The notes: generated from the letters alone by a model not told the origin. A DNA stretch of 64,000 bases from Streptomyces sp. XD-27 (GCF_030553055.1 NZ_CP130713.1:6076001-6140000), one strand, 5' to 3'. Shown: positions 11,451 through 20,877, counted from the stretch's first letter. Numbers and translations are program-made.

Positions 11451-11464
11451 GGAAAGGGAGAGTC

Positions 11465-12891
11465 ATGGGCGACGTGCTGTGGAGGATGGCGGCGAACGAG
11501 CTGGGGGCGGCTGTGGCGCGCGGCGAGGTCAGCGCGGTCGAGGTGGTGGAGAGCCACCTCGACCGCATCGCCGAGGTCAACCCGGCGGTGAACGCGGTCA
11601 CTCAGCTGCTGGCCGAACGGGCGGTGGCCGAGGCGGCGGCGCTGGACCGGCGGCGGGTGGCGGGGGAGGAGCTGGGGCCGCTGGCCGGCGTGCCGTTCAC
11701 GGTGAAGGAGAGCATCGGTATCGCGGGTGTGGCGACCACGCACGGCGCGAAGCGGTTCAGCGGGTTGATCGCGTCCAGCGACGCGCCCCCGGTCGCACGG
11801 CTGCGCGCCGCCGGCGCCATCCCGATCGGGCACAGCAACATGCCGACACTCACGCTGGCCGGTATGCACAGCCGCAGCGAGCTGTTCGGCGACACCACCA
11901 ACCCGTGGGACTCCGGGCGTACTCCCGGCGGGACCAGCGGAGGCGACGGCGCCGCGGTCGCCACGGGGATGGCGGGCCTCGGGCTGGGCAACGACTCCGG
12001 GGGCTCGGTCCGTATTCCGGCCTCCTTTTGTGGTGTCGCGGCTCTCAAACCCACATACGGACGCTTTCCCGCGGACCACCGGATCAGCCCGGAGGACCCG
12101 CCGTTGTCAGCCCAGATGCTGGTCGTCGACGGTCCGTTGGCCCGTACGGTCGCCGATCTGCGCACCGCCTTCGAGGCTCTGTCCGGAACCGATCCGCGTG
12201 ATCCGCGGGCGGTGCCGGCGCCGGTGCGCGGCGAGCCGATCGGCCGCCCGGTGAAGGTCGCCGTGGTCGCCGATCCAGGTGGCCAGGGAGTGCACCCCGG
12301 CGTGCGGCAGGCGGTGCTCCGCGCGGCGGATGCCCTCGCGCGGGCCGGCTACGCGGTGGAGGAGGTGCCGGACGTGCCCCGGCTCGCCGAGACGCTGGAG
12401 GCGTACGGTCGCATGACCGTCACGGAGTTCAATGTGCGATGGCCGGTCGTGCGCACCCTGCTGGGGAGGGCGGACATCGCTATATCGAGATGTCGATGGA
12501 GCGGACGCCCCCCGTGGATCTCGAGGAGTATCTGCGCCTGACCGGGGTCCGGCTCTCCGTCCAGCGGAGCTGGGCGGAGTTCCTGGAGGAGTACCCGCTG
12601 CTGCTCGGGCCGGTGTTCACCGAGCCGCCGGTGGAACCCGGCATCGAGTCGCGGGACCGGGAGGGGCACGCGCGCGTGACGACGGCCATGCGGCTGTGCT
12701 CGGCGACCAGCTTCGCCGGGGTGCCCGCGGTCGCCGTACCGACCGGGATCGCCGACGGCCTGCCCACCGGCGTGCAGGTGATCGGCCGTGCCTATCGGGA
12801 GGATCTGTGTCTGGACGCCGCCGCCGCGATCGAGGCGAGCTTCGGCGTGTTGGCGCCCATCGACCCCAGGCCGCGTACATCTGCCGCGTAG
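11465..12891 (+). pseudogene. Amidase-signature-family hydrolase, one-base frameshift
   Basis: Amidase-signature enzymes hydrolyse carboxamides with a Lys-cisSer-Ser triad. All three are visible before the break: Lys in GVPFTVKESIG, Ser in TPGGTSGGDG and the nucleophile Ser in GNDSGGSVRIPASFCG. ATG 11465 follows AAAGGGAG. The frame fails at the G run 12463-12466. The next frame continues as GGHRYIEMSMERTPP and ends with the conserved FAGVPAVAVPTGIADGLPTG. One extra G gives an uninterrupted 475-residue protein of normal family length. The divergent TetR gene suggests substrate-inducible expression. The break is probably a sequence error; otherwise the product loses its last third. Confidence 0.85.
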
Positions 12892-12930
12892 ACGTGATCG
12901 CCGCCACGTTCGGCGCCGTACGATAGCGCG

Positions 12931-13536
12931 GTGCTGGTCAAGTGGATTCGCTGCACCGTGGTCGATCGCCGTGGCTTCGAGCGCGGGCAGCGGAAGTGGG
13001 CGGGATTGCTGGGCGAACCCGGGTTCCGGGGACAGGGCGGCGGCTGGAGCCAGCGGCGCGAGTCGGTGGCCCACATATTCGGCTTCTGGGAGAGCCGCGC
13101 GTTCTACGACTCCTTCATGGCGCGGTCGCACGATCGGCTGGCGGCCGCGCAGTCAGGGACGTACAAGGACGTGCGGATACGGCTCTTCGAGCACCGCTTC
13201 GACGTGAAGGTCGGCTTCCAGCCGAAGTTCACGGACGTGGACGTGCTGCGGGTCGCGCACTGCCGGGTCCACGAGGACCGGGTGGAGCACTTCACGCACG
13301 TACAGGAGAAGGTGTGGAACCCGGCGATGGCCGGGTCCCCGGGCATGCTGCGCGGGGTGTTCGGTGAGGCGCCGGGCAACGAGTTCCTCGTGCTGTCGAT
13401 GTGGAACTCGGCCGCCGAGCACGGCAAGTACCGCGCGGAACGGGTGGAGCGGCTGGCGCTGCGCGCGCAGACCGAGGCGGACGTGGCCGCGATAGCCGGT
13501 GACGTGGTGAGCCTGGAGTCCGCCTGGACGGTGTGA
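12931..13536 (+). CDS. YdbC/DUF4937-like protein
   Basis: The 201-residue protein seems to consist of two related halves, each with an antibiotic-biosynthesis-monooxygenase-like pattern. The first half has VKWIRCTVVDRRGFERGQ and HIFGFWESRAFYDSFMARSH; the second has LRVAHCRVHEDRVEHFTHVQ and LVLSMWNSAAEHGKYR. This suits the DUF4937 (YdbC) group, whose function is not established. GTG 12931 lies directly behind GATAGCGCG, with no clear Shine-Dalgarno, so a leaderless start is possible. It follows the amidase by 39 bp in the same direction and may share its transcript. Confidence 0.72.
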   Translation: MLVKWIRCTVVDRRGFERGQRKWAGLLGEPGFRGQGGGWSQRRESVAHIFGFWESRAFYDSFMARSHDRLAAAQSGTYKDVRIRLFEHRFDVKVGFQPKFTDVDVLRVAHCRVHEDRVEHFTHVQEKVWNPAMAGSPGMLRGVFGEAPGNEFLVLSMWNSAAEHGKYRAERVERLALRAQTEADVAAIAGDVVSLESAWTV

Positions 13537-13601
13537 GCGCGCCGTGAGGGGTGCGGCGCCCGCTTCGTCCGCCTCGGGCGGCGCGGGGCGGCGGTGGCTG
13601 A

Positions 13602-14291
13602 TCACCGGCCGCTGAGGCCGGACCCCTCCGCGGTGACGTACGCCCCGGCGCGGACGGCGGCCAGGGTCGCGGTCGCCGACTGGTCGGCGACCGCGGTGTC
13701 GAGTGGTTCCCGGGTGACGAACGCCCGGAAGAACAGCGGCGCCGACACGGCCCGCACGACCGCCCCCGCGTCGCTGTCCGCCGGGGCCTCGCCGCGTTCG
13801 ACCGCGCGCTGGACGACGGCCGCGCAGCGCGCGAAGCGCTCGGTGTAGAAGGCGCGCAGCGCCTGGGCGGCGCGCTCCGACTGGAAGCCGGCCGCGACGA
13901 ACGCCAGGGGAGCGGCAGCGGCAGACGGGTCGCCGAAGGTGTCGACGACCTCGCGGGCCAGTGCCCGCAGATCACCCTCGAGACTCCCGGTGTCGGGTGG
14001 CGTCCAGCTGTCCTCGCCCGCGAGGTCGAGAGCGTCGGCGACGAGGTCCTCGACGCCGCCCCAGCGCCGGTACAGCGTGGTCTTGTGGACTCCGGAGTGC
14101 TCCGCGACGTACTCGACGGTCAGTCCGGGGTAGCCGTGCTCGGCGAGGCCGGTGAGGACGGCGTCGCGGACGGCGGCGCGGGTGCGGGCGGTGCGTCCGC
14201 CGGGGCGGACGGTGCCCGGCGTCGGGGGGCGGGATTCCGCGGTCAAGTGCAACTCCAGTTGCGTTAGTCGGATGAGCCGTGCCATCATCAT
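13602..14291 (-). CDS. TetR-family regulator divergent from an ABC-F gene
   Basis: The protein is up to 229 residues. The helix-turn-helix is LTVEYVAEHSGVHKTTLYRR, followed by a TetR C-terminal domain ending in Ala-rich helices. The start is uncertain. ATG 14291 is followed by two more ATG codons, but operator A (14249-14262) would then lie inside the coding region. A TTG at 14246 would put both operators upstream. The palindromes at 14249 and 14297 face the ABC-F gene at 14367, which is the likely target. The inducer might be the antibiotic that the ABC-F protein counteracts; that is inference. Confidence 0.82.
   Translation of the reverse strand: MMMARLIRLTQLELHLTAESRPPTPGTVRPGGRTARTRAAVRDAVLTGLAEHGYPGLTVEYVAEHSGVHKTTLYRRWGGVEDLVADALDLAGEDSWTPPDTGSLEGDLRALAREVVDTFGDPSAAAAPLAFVAAGFQSERAAQALRAFYTERFARCAAVVQRAVERGEAPADSDAGAVVRAVSAPLFFRAFVTREPLDTAVADQSATATLAAVRAGAYVTAEGSGLSGR
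14249..14262. promoter_or_regulatory. TetR operator A
   Basis: GCAACTCCAGTTGC is a palindrome with perfect 5-bp arms around TCCA. Its GCAAC/GTTGC arms are the same as those of operator B. Confidence 0.65.
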
Positions 14292-14294
14292 CGT

Positions 14295-14314
14295 AACGCA
14301 ACTCGTGTTGCGTT
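14295..14314. promoter_or_regulatory. TetR operator B
   Basis: AACGCAACTCGTGTTGCGTT has perfect 8-bp arms around TCGT. It lies 53 bp upstream of the ABC-F start, in promoter position. Confidence 0.72.
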
Positions 14315-14366
14315 TGGTGCGGTGTCGTCGCCCATTCCGTCTGCCTGGCTGCCTGGAGGTCCACCC

Positions 14367-16055
14367 ATGCCTACCCAGATCTCACTGCGCGGTGTGACCG
14401 TCTCCCGCGGAGACCGGCTGCTCCTGGACGACGCGTCCTTCTCCGTACGGCCCGGTGACCGGATCGGCGTCGTCGGAGAGAACGGCGCGGGCAAGTCCAC
14501 CCTGCTGCGACTGCTGGCGGGTGCAGAGCTCCCCGACGAGGGGACGGCTGTCACGGTCGCCGACGGCGGAGCGGGCCATCTCGCCCAGACGCCTCAACTC
14601 GCTCCGGACCGCTTGGTACGGGACGCCATCGACGCGGCCCTGTCCGAGCTGCGCAGCATGGAGCGCAGGCTGCGCGAGCTGGAACCGGACCTCGGTGACG
14701 CGCCCCCCGAGGTCCTCGCCGAATACGGCGACCTGCTCACCGCCTTCGAGGCACGCGGCGGCTATGACGCGGACGCCCGGATCGACAGAGCGCTGCACGG
14801 ACTCGGGCTGGCGCACATCGGCCGCGGACGGTCGCTGGGCAGCCTCTCCGGTGGCGAGCAGGCCCGGCTGGGCCTGGCCTGCCTGATCGCCGCGGCCCCG
14901 GAGGTGATGCTGCTGGACGAACCCACGAACCACCTCGACGCCGCGGCGCTCAGCTGGCTGGAAGACGCCCTGCGCGCCCACCGCGGCACCGTCGTCGCCG
15001 TCTCCCACGACCGGGTGTTCCTGGAGCGCGTGGCCACCGCCATCGTCGAGGTGGACGCCGACCGCCGCACCCTCGTCCGCTACGGCGGCGGGTACGCGGG
15101 CTTCGTCGCCGAGAAGGCCGCCGCCCGCCGGCGCTGGGAGCAGGAGTACGAGCAGTGGTGCGCCGAGACCGCCGCGCTGGCCGAGGCCGCCACCGCCACC
15201 GCCCAGCGCGTGGCGCCCGGCCGGGCCAGGAAGGACGGCAACAAGATGGCCTACGACCGGGACAAGGGCCGCGTCCAGGCATCGGTCTCCAGCCGCGTGC
15301 GCAACGCCCAGGAGCGGCTGCGACGGCTCACCGAGAACCCGGTGCCCCGGCCGCCGGAGCCGCTGCGCTTCGCGGCACGGCCCGCCGCCGGCAGCGCGGA
15401 AGGGATCCTCATCGGCCTCGACGGGGTGCGGGTCGGGGACCGACTGGCCGTCGACGGGCTCACCGTCGCCGCGGGCGAGCGCCTCCTGATCCACGGCGGG
15501 AACGGCGCGGGCAAGTCCACCCTGCTGAAGGTCATGGCCGGGCTCGTGGAGCCGGACCGGGGCGACGTCGTGCGCCGCGGCCGGATCGGCTACCTCGCAC
15601 AGGAGATCCCGGTGGCCCGTCCGGCGGAACGGCTGCTGTCCGCGTTCGGCCGCGGACTGCCCGGAACACCGCAGGAGCAGACCGAACTCCTCCTCTCGTA
15701 CGGTCTCTTCCGTGACCGGGACCTACGGGTGCCGGTCGGAGCGCTGTCGGCGGGACAGCGCCGCCGACTGGCCCTCGCCCGGCTGCTGGCCCGCCCCGCG
15801 GACGTGCTGCTCCTGGACGAGCCGACCAACCACCTGGCCCTGGGACTGGTCGAAGAGCTCGAACAGGCGCTGGAGCGGTGGGCCGGAGCGCTGGTCCTGG
15901 TCTCCCACGACCGGCTGCTGCGCAACAGGTTCACCGGCCGCCTGTGCGAGATACGGGACGGCCGCCCGGTCATGGAGGCTCGGCACCAGGGCATGGGGGC
16001 TCGGCACGAGGTCATGGGGGCTCGGCGCGCGGCCGTGGCGGTGCCCGCCCCCTAG
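14367..16055 (+). CDS. ABC-F family ATPase (ribosome-protection type)
   Basis: The 562-residue protein has two nucleotide-binding domains and no membrane segment, which defines ABC-F. Domain 1 has GENGAGKSTLLRLL, LSGGEQARLGLA and LLDEPTNHLD; domain 2 has GGNGAGKSTLLKVM, LSAGQRRRLALA and LLDEPTNHLA. The inter-domain linker is rich in Arg and Glu (about residues 245-340). Such proteins act on the ribosome, and several in Streptomyces give resistance to macrolides, lincosamides or streptogramins. ATG 14367 is chosen for GGAGG just upstream. The last residues are three repeats of a 21-bp unit. Regulation by the divergent TetR through the palindromes at 14249 and 14295 is likely. Confidence 0.9.
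   Translation: MPTQISLRGVTVSRGDRLLLDDASFSVRPGDRIGVVGENGAGKSTLLRLLAGAELPDEGTAVTVADGGAGHLAQTPQLAPDRLVRDAIDAALSELRSMERRLRELEPDLGDAPPEVLAEYGDLLTAFEARGGYDADARIDRALHGLGLAHIGRGRSLGSLSGGEQARLGLACLIAAAPEVMLLDEPTNHLDAAALSWLEDALRAHRGTVVAVSHDRVFLERVATAIVEVDADRRTLVRYGGGYAGFVAEKAAARRRWEQEYEQWCAETAALAEAATATAQRVAPGRARKDGNKMAYDRDKGRVQASVSSRVRNAQERLRRLTENPVPRPPEPLRFAARPAAGSAEGILIGLDGVRVGDRLAVDGLTVAAGERLLIHGGNGAGKSTLLKVMAGLVEPDRGDVVRRGRIGYLAQEIPVARPAERLLSAFGRGLPGTPQEQTELLLSYGLFRDRDLRVPVGALSAGQRRRLALARLLARPADVLLLDEPTNHLALGLVEELEQALERWAGALVLVSHDRLLRNRFTGRLCEIRDGRPVMEARHQGMGARHEVMGARRAAVAVPAP
15972..16034 (+). repeat. Three 21-bp repeats at the 3' end of the ABC-F gene
   Basis: A 21-bp unit beginning ATGGGGGCTCGGCAC occurs three times in frame and encodes M-(E/G)-A-R-(H/R)-x-x repeats. 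Copies start at 15972, 15993 and 16014. Confidence 0.85.
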
Positions 16056-16064
16056 GGTGTCCGC

Positions 16065-16724
16065 ATGGCACGACCCCGGCGCATCGTTCTCATCCGGCAC
16101 GGAGAATCGGAGGGCAATGTCGACGACAGGGTGTACGAGCGGGAGCCCGACCACGCGCTCGGACTGACCCCGACCGGGCGGCGGCAGGCGGAGCGGGCGG
16201 GCGTGAGGCTGCGCGAGCTGTTCGGGGACGAGGCGGTCTCGGTCTATGTCTCGCCGTACCGCCGCACCCACCAGACCCTGCGCCTGCTGGGCCTCGACCC
16301 GTCCCGGACCCGGGTCCGGGAGGAGCCGAGGCTGCGCGAACAGGACTGGGGGAACTGGCAGGACCGGGAGGACATCCGCAGGCAGAAGGCGTACCGCGAC
16401 GCCTACGGGCACTTCTTCTACCGATTCGCACAAGGCGAGTCCGGTGCGGATGTCTACGACCGCGTGGACGCCTTCCTGGAGAGTCTGTGGCGCAGTTTCC
16501 AGGACCCGGCCCACCCGCCGAACGTCCTGCTGGTCACCCACGGCCTGACCATGCGGCTGTTCTGCATGCGCTGGCTGCACTGGTCGGTCGCGGAGTTCGA
16601 GTCGCTGTCCAACCCCGGGAACGGCGAGACGCGGGCGCTGCTGCTCGGCAGGGACGGCCGATACCACCTCGACCGGCCCTTCGAGCGCTGGTGCACACCC
16701 GAGCCATACGGCCCCACCGGCTAA
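16065..16724 (+). CDS. Histidine phosphatase superfamily protein
   Basis: This 219-residue protein is a phosphoglycerate-mutase-like phosphatase. The catalytic RHGESEGN motif is at residues 11-18, with the second histidine in LLVTHGLTMRLF and a conserved Arg in SPYRRTHQT. The substrate is unknown. It starts at ATG 16065, preceded by a TAGGGT hexamer that ends 6 bases upstream and by no Shine-Dalgarno, so a leaderless transcript is likely. The gap to the ABC-F gene is only 9 bp. Confidence 0.87.
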   Translation: MARPRRIVLIRHGESEGNVDDRVYEREPDHALGLTPTGRRQAERAGVRLRELFGDEAVSVYVSPYRRTHQTLRLLGLDPSRTRVREEPRLREQDWGNWQDREDIRRQKAYRDAYGHFFYRFAQGESGADVYDRVDAFLESLWRSFQDPAHPPNVLLVTHGLTMRLFCMRWLHWSVAEFESLSNPGNGETRALLLGRDGRYHLDRPFERWCTPEPYGPTG

Positions 16725-16735
16725 AGTTCGAAGCG

Positions 16736-17629
16736 ATGAACGCTGACCGTTTCGCGCGTGCCCTCGCCAGCCTGCGGGGGCTGGCCGTGGGTGACGCCCT
16801 CGGCTCCCAGTTCCTCGTGCCCGCCAACTTCCCGTCCCTGGCCCGCCGCGAGGCGCCACCCGGGCCCTGGCACTGGACGGACGACACCGAGATGGCCTGC
16901 TCGGTGCTGGCCGTCCTGGCCACGCACGGCAGGATCGACCAGGACGCGCTGGCCCGGTCCTTCGCCGAGCACCATCACGCCGACCGCGGCTACGGCCCGG
17001 CGGTGAACCGGATGCTCCGGCTGATCGGGGAGGGCGGCGACTGGCGTGAGCTGGCGGCGGGCCTCTTCAACGGGCAGGGGTCCTGGGGCAACGGTGCCGC
17101 CATGCGGATCGCCCCGCTCGGCGCCTGGTACGCGGGCGACGCCGAGCAGGCCACCCACCAGGCGGAGATCTCCGCCTACACCACACATCAGCACCGGGAG
17201 GCGGTCGCCGGGGCGATGGCCGTCGCCGCCGCGGCAGCGTTGGTGGCCGACCCCGCGGGGCCCAGGGGCCCGGAGGAACTGCTGGACGCCGTGGTGGCGC
17301 TCGTACCGCGCAGCGCCGTGCAGGCCGGGCTGCGTCGGGCCCGCGACATGCTCGACTACGGGGACACGGGCACCGTCGCCGCGGTGCTCGGCTGCGGCCG
17401 CCGCACCAGCGCCCATGACACGGTGCCCTTCGCGCTGTGGGCGGCGGCCCGCCATCTCGGTTCGTTCGAGACGGCGCTCTGGACGACGGCGCAGGCGGGA
17501 GGGGACATCGACACCACCTGCGCCATCGTCGGCGGCGTACTCGCCGGCGGTGCGGCGGGCGCTCCGCCCGCCGCGTGGCTCGACCGCACCGAGCCGCTTC
17601 CGGACTGGCTCCCGCGGATCACCGGCTGA
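16736..17629 (+). CDS. ADP-ribosylglycohydrolase family protein
   Basis: The 297-residue protein matches the ARH/DraG family, dimetal hydrolases that remove ADP-ribose from proteins or small molecules. Both metal motifs are seen: WTDDTEM near residue 46 and GGDIDTTCAIVGG near residue 260, plus GDALGSQF near the N-terminus. ATG 16736 is the first start after the preceding stop, 11 bp away; the frame is open far upstream but overlaps the phosphatase. It may be cotranscribed with the phosphatase. Its target is not predictable. Confidence 0.88.
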   Translation: MNADRFARALASLRGLAVGDALGSQFLVPANFPSLARREAPPGPWHWTDDTEMACSVLAVLATHGRIDQDALARSFAEHHHADRGYGPAVNRMLRLIGEGGDWRELAAGLFNGQGSWGNGAAMRIAPLGAWYAGDAEQATHQAEISAYTTHQHREAVAGAMAVAAAAALVADPAGPRGPEELLDAVVALVPRSAVQAGLRRARDMLDYGDTGTVAAVLGCGRRTSAHDTVPFALWAAARHLGSFETALWTTAQAGGDIDTTCAIVGGVLAGGAAGAPPAAWLDRTEPLPDWLPRITG

Positions 17630-17637
17630 CCGGCTCC

Positions 17638-19191
17638 TCAGGCCACCGGGCCGGCGCCGCCCGCCGTACCGCTGAGCGCCTCGAGATCGCTCTTCCGGAC
17701 CTTGACGACCACCAGCCCGGTGACCAGGGCGACGAGCACGAGCGCCGTGGCCGCGACGAAGGACGTCGAGATGCCCTCGGCCAGCACATAGTGGCCCCAC
17801 GGTGCCGGGAGCTCCTTCGTCTTCTCCGCCGCCGCGAGCTGCTCCGGCGTCGCCTCCTTCAGGAACGACGGCATCTGCCGCTTCGCCTCGTCCTCACTGG
17901 CGGAGGTGAAGAGCGTCATCAGGATCGACAGGCCGAGCGAACCACCCACCTGCTGTGTCGCGTTGAGCAGGCCCGACGCGGCACCCGCCTCGTGCTGCGA
18001 CACCCCGGAGACGGCCGTCAGGGTGAGCGTCACGAAGTTCAGCCCCATGCCGAAGCCGAACAGCAGCATCGGGCCGAGCACCCCGCCCACGTACGAGCTG
18101 TCCGGCTCGACCAGCGTCTGCCAGCCCATGCCCAGCGCGGTGAGGGTCGAACCGACCACGATGAACGGCTTGGGCCCGAACCTGGGGAGCAACTGCTGGG
18201 ACAGCCCCGCCGAGACCACGATCGCGGCGCTGACCGGCAGGAACGCGAGTCCGGCCTTGATCGGGCTGTACTCCAGGACCTTCTGCACGAAGAGCACGAT
18301 GAAGAAGAACATGCCGAACATGGCCGCGGCGAGGCTCAACATGATCACGTACGTCCCCGCACGGTTGCGGTCGGAGAACATCCGCAGCGGGGTGATCGGC
18401 TCGCGGGCACGCTGCTCGATCAGCGCGAACGCCGCGAGCAGCACCACGGCCGCGCCGAACGACAGCAGGGTGATGCCGTCGCTCCAGCCGTCCTCGGAGG
18501 CCCGGATGAACCCGTACACCAGGGACGCCATACCGGCGGTGGAGGCCAGTGCCCCCGCGACGTCGAAGCTGCCGGAGTGCCGTTCCGACTCGCTGATGTA
18601 CAGCGGCGTGAGGACCACGATCAGTGCGCCGATCGGGACGTTCACGAACAGCACCCAGCGCCAGTCCAGCCACTCCGTGAGCATGCCGCCCGCCAGCAGT
18701 CCGATCGCGCTGCCGCCGGCCGACACGGCGGCGAAGACACCGAACGCCCGGTTCCGCTCCGGCCCTTCGGGGAACGTGGTGGTGATCAGCGCGAGGGCGG
18801 TGGGAGAGGCGATGGCACCGCCCATACCCTGCAGGGCACGGGCCACCAGGAGCTGCCATGGCTCCTGAGCGAAGCCGCCCGCCAGCGAAGCCACGGTGAA
18901 CAGCACGATGCCGGCAGTGAAGACGCGCCTGCGGCCGAGGATGTCGCCGGCCCGGCCGCCGAGCAGCAGCAGCCCGCCGAAGGTGAGGGTGTAGGCCGTG
19001 ACCACCCACGAAAGATCCGTGGTGGAGAAGTCGAGCGCGTCCTGGATGTGCGGGAGCGCGATGTTCACAATCGTGGCGTCGAGCACCACCATCAGCTGAC
19101 AGGAGGCGATGACGGCCAGGGCGATCCCGGGTCTGCCCTCCCGTCTCGCAGCGCCCGGCTTCCGGCCGGATATGAGGTGAGAGGTCGTCAC
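17638..19191 (-). CDS. DHA2-family drug:H+ antiporter (MFS, 14 TMS)
   Basis: This 517-residue exporter has the EmrB/QacA pattern: the first helix ends with MVVLDATIVNIALP, motif A is GGRAGDILGRRRVF, and the antiporter motif C region reads VSAGGSAIGLLAGG. Fourteen hydrophobic segments fit the DHA2 class. GTG 19191 is the start. The divergent TetR gene and the palindrome at 19214-19233 point to a repressor-controlled efflux pump. The drug or metabolite exported is unknown. Confidence 0.9.
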   Translation of the reverse strand: MTTSHLISGRKPGAARREGRPGIALAVIASCQLMVVLDATIVNIALPHIQDALDFSTTDLSWVVTAYTLTFGGLLLLGGRAGDILGRRRVFTAGIVLFTVASLAGGFAQEPWQLLVARALQGMGGAIASPTALALITTTFPEGPERNRAFGVFAAVSAGGSAIGLLAGGMLTEWLDWRWVLFVNVPIGALIVVLTPLYISESERHSGSFDVAGALASTAGMASLVYGFIRASEDGWSDGITLLSFGAAVVLLAAFALIEQRAREPITPLRMFSDRNRAGTYVIMLSLAAAMFGMFFFIVLFVQKVLEYSPIKAGLAFLPVSAAIVVSAGLSQQLLPRFGPKPFIVVGSTLTALGMGWQTLVEPDSSYVGGVLGPMLLFGFGMGLNFVTLTLTAVSGVSQHEAGAASGLLNATQQVGGSLGLSILMTLFTSASEDEAKRQMPSFLKEATPEQLAAAEKTKELPAPWGHYVLAEGISTSFVAATALVLVALVTGLVVVKVRKSDLEALSGTAGGAGPVA

Positions 19192-19213
19192 AGCGTATCC
19201 CCCTATGCGAATT

Positions 19214-19233
19214 AGTGAACGGAACCGTTCACT
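19214..19233. promoter_or_regulatory. TetR operator between the DHA2 exporter and its regulator
   Basis: AGTGAACGGAACCGTTCACT has perfect 9-bp arms around AA. It starts 23 bp upstream of the exporter start codon. Confidence 0.8.
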
Positions 19234-19304
19234 GTCATGGCGACGTTAGTGAGCACGATGTCCGGGGCGCAAGCGCTGTCGACGGACACAACGGAGAGAG
19301 AAAC

Positions 19305-19927
19305 ATGGTCAGTTCGGGTCGGTCAGGCGCAGATGCGCTGCCGCCGGTCGCGCGCCGCCGCGGCCCCGTACTGGAGCGCGCGATCCTCGCCGCCGCGCTC
19401 CACCAGCTGAGCGCGGTCGGCTGGCGCGGGCTCACCATGGAGGGGGTCGCCGCTCGCGCCCGGACCGGCAAGGCCGCGGTCTACCGCCGGTGGCCCTCCA
19501 AGGAGGACCTGGTCCTGGACGCGCTCCGGGCGGGGCTCCCCGACCCCTTGAACCGCCCGGCCTGGGCAGCCTCCGCGCGGACCTGCTCAGCTTCTGCCGC
19601 TCCATGCTCGCCGCGATGTACTCGCCCGCCGGCATCGCGCTGCGCGCCGTGATCCACGAGTGCGACCACGGCGCCGTGAAGCGCTTCACCGAACTGATCC
19701 ACGGCGCGGTGCTCGCCCCCGGGAAGCGGACCTTCCGCGAGATCGTCCGCGAGGGCATCGAACGCGGCGAGGTCCGGCCGGACGCGGAGGGCGGCATGGT
19801 CGAGGACGTCGTACCGGCCCTGATGATGTACCGCGCGAAGGTCTCCGCCGGCGAACTGACCTCCGGCGACGCGGTGGAGATCGTCGACCGCGTCCTGCTG
19901 CCCCTGCTCCGGGTGCACGGCGCCTGA
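19305..19927 (+). pseudogene. TetR-family regulator, one-base frameshift
   Basis: ATG 19305 follows GGAGAGAG. The helix-turn-helix ([20 protein letters not shown], then WPSKEDLV) reads in the first frame. At the C run 19544-19547 the frame is lost. The C-terminal domain continues in the next frame as [20 protein letters not shown] and ends at 19927. Inserting one C gives a normal 207-residue TetR protein. If the break is real, the truncated product would keep DNA binding but lose the ligand/dimer domain, and the divergent exporter would be deregulated. A sequence error is more likely. Confidence 0.82.
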
Positions 19928-19953
19928 GGCGGCCGCGTAATGTGGTTGATGCC

Positions 19954-20655
19954 ATGCCGTACGAACCGCCCACTCACAGCGTCGAGCGCTCGCTCCGCGC
20001 CACCACGGGAGCACGCGTCGTCGCCGGAATCGACGAGGTCGGACGCGGTGCCTGGGCCGGGCCGGTCACCGTCTGCGCGGCCGTCACCGGACTGCGCCGC
20101 CCGCCCGTGGGGCTCACCGACTCCAAGCTGCTGACCGTCAAGCGGCGCCTTGAACTGGTCCGCGAACTGGAGCCCTGGCTCACCGCCTACGCGCTCGGTC
20201 ACGCCTCGCCGCGCGAGATCGACGACCTGGGGATGACCGCCGCGCTGCGCCTGGCCGCCACCCGGGCCCTCGACGCGCTGCCGATGCGTCCCGACGCGGT
20301 GATCCTCGACGGCAAGCACGACTACCTCGGCGCGCCCTGGCGGGTACGTACGGTGATCAAGGGCGACCAGAGCTGTGTGGTCGTCGCCGCGGCCTCCGTG
20401 ATCGCCAAGGTCCGGCGGGACGCGATGATGGCCGAACTGGGCTCGGACCACCGGGAATTCTGCTTCGGTGACAACGCCGGATACCCTTCGCCGGTGCACC
20501 GCGCGGCGCTGGCGGAGCTGGGACCCACCCCGCACCACCGTCTGTCCTGGTCCTATCTGGACAACCTGCCGCGCTGGCGGCACCTCAAGCAGGGCCGCAG
20601 CGTCCCTGAAACCGCTGCGATGGAAGCCGGCGGCCAACTCGGCTTCGACTTCTGA
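19954..20655 (+). CDS. rnhB: Ribonuclease HII
   Basis: RNase HII removes ribonucleotides and RNA primers from DNA. The 233-residue protein has the active-site blocks [14 protein letters not shown] (Asp-Glu), [17 protein letters not shown] and SVIAKVRRD. The start at ATG 19954 gives the usual short N-terminal extension; TAATGT 16 bases upstream could be a -10. It starts a run of nucleic-acid-related genes. Confidence 0.93.
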   Translation: MPYEPPTHSVERSLRATTGARVVAGIDEVGRGAWAGPVTVCAAVTGLRRPPVGLTDSKLLTVKRRLELVRELEPWLTAYALGHASPREIDDLGMTAALRLAATRALDALPMRPDAVILDGKHDYLGAPWRVRTVIKGDQSCVVVAAASVIAKVRRDAMMAELGSDHREFCFGDNAGYPSPVHRAALAELGPTPHHRLSWSYLDNLPRWRHLKQGRSVPETAAMEAGGQLGFDF

Positions 20656-20877
20656 GCGGACTTTTCCGCCACCCGCCGATGCGACTCGCACCGACGTTTG
20701 ATAGATATCACCTCATGCCTCTCATCCCGAGGAGCCTCAGATTCACGAGAGTGTCCCGGGTCCCCGCGCGACGCCGGCCGCAGGCCGCACCGTGCCGACC
20801 CCCGCCCTGTCCCCGGTCCCGGCCCCCGGCCCGCCCCGCGGCGGCCAGGTACCCCAGGCCCGAACCGCGGCCCGGCC

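Noticed and set aside
20698..20877. N-terminal extension of the hypothetical at 20878 from TTG 20698
   Set aside because: The extra residues are Pro/Arg-rich without any pattern, and TTG starts are rare, though the true start remains uncertain.
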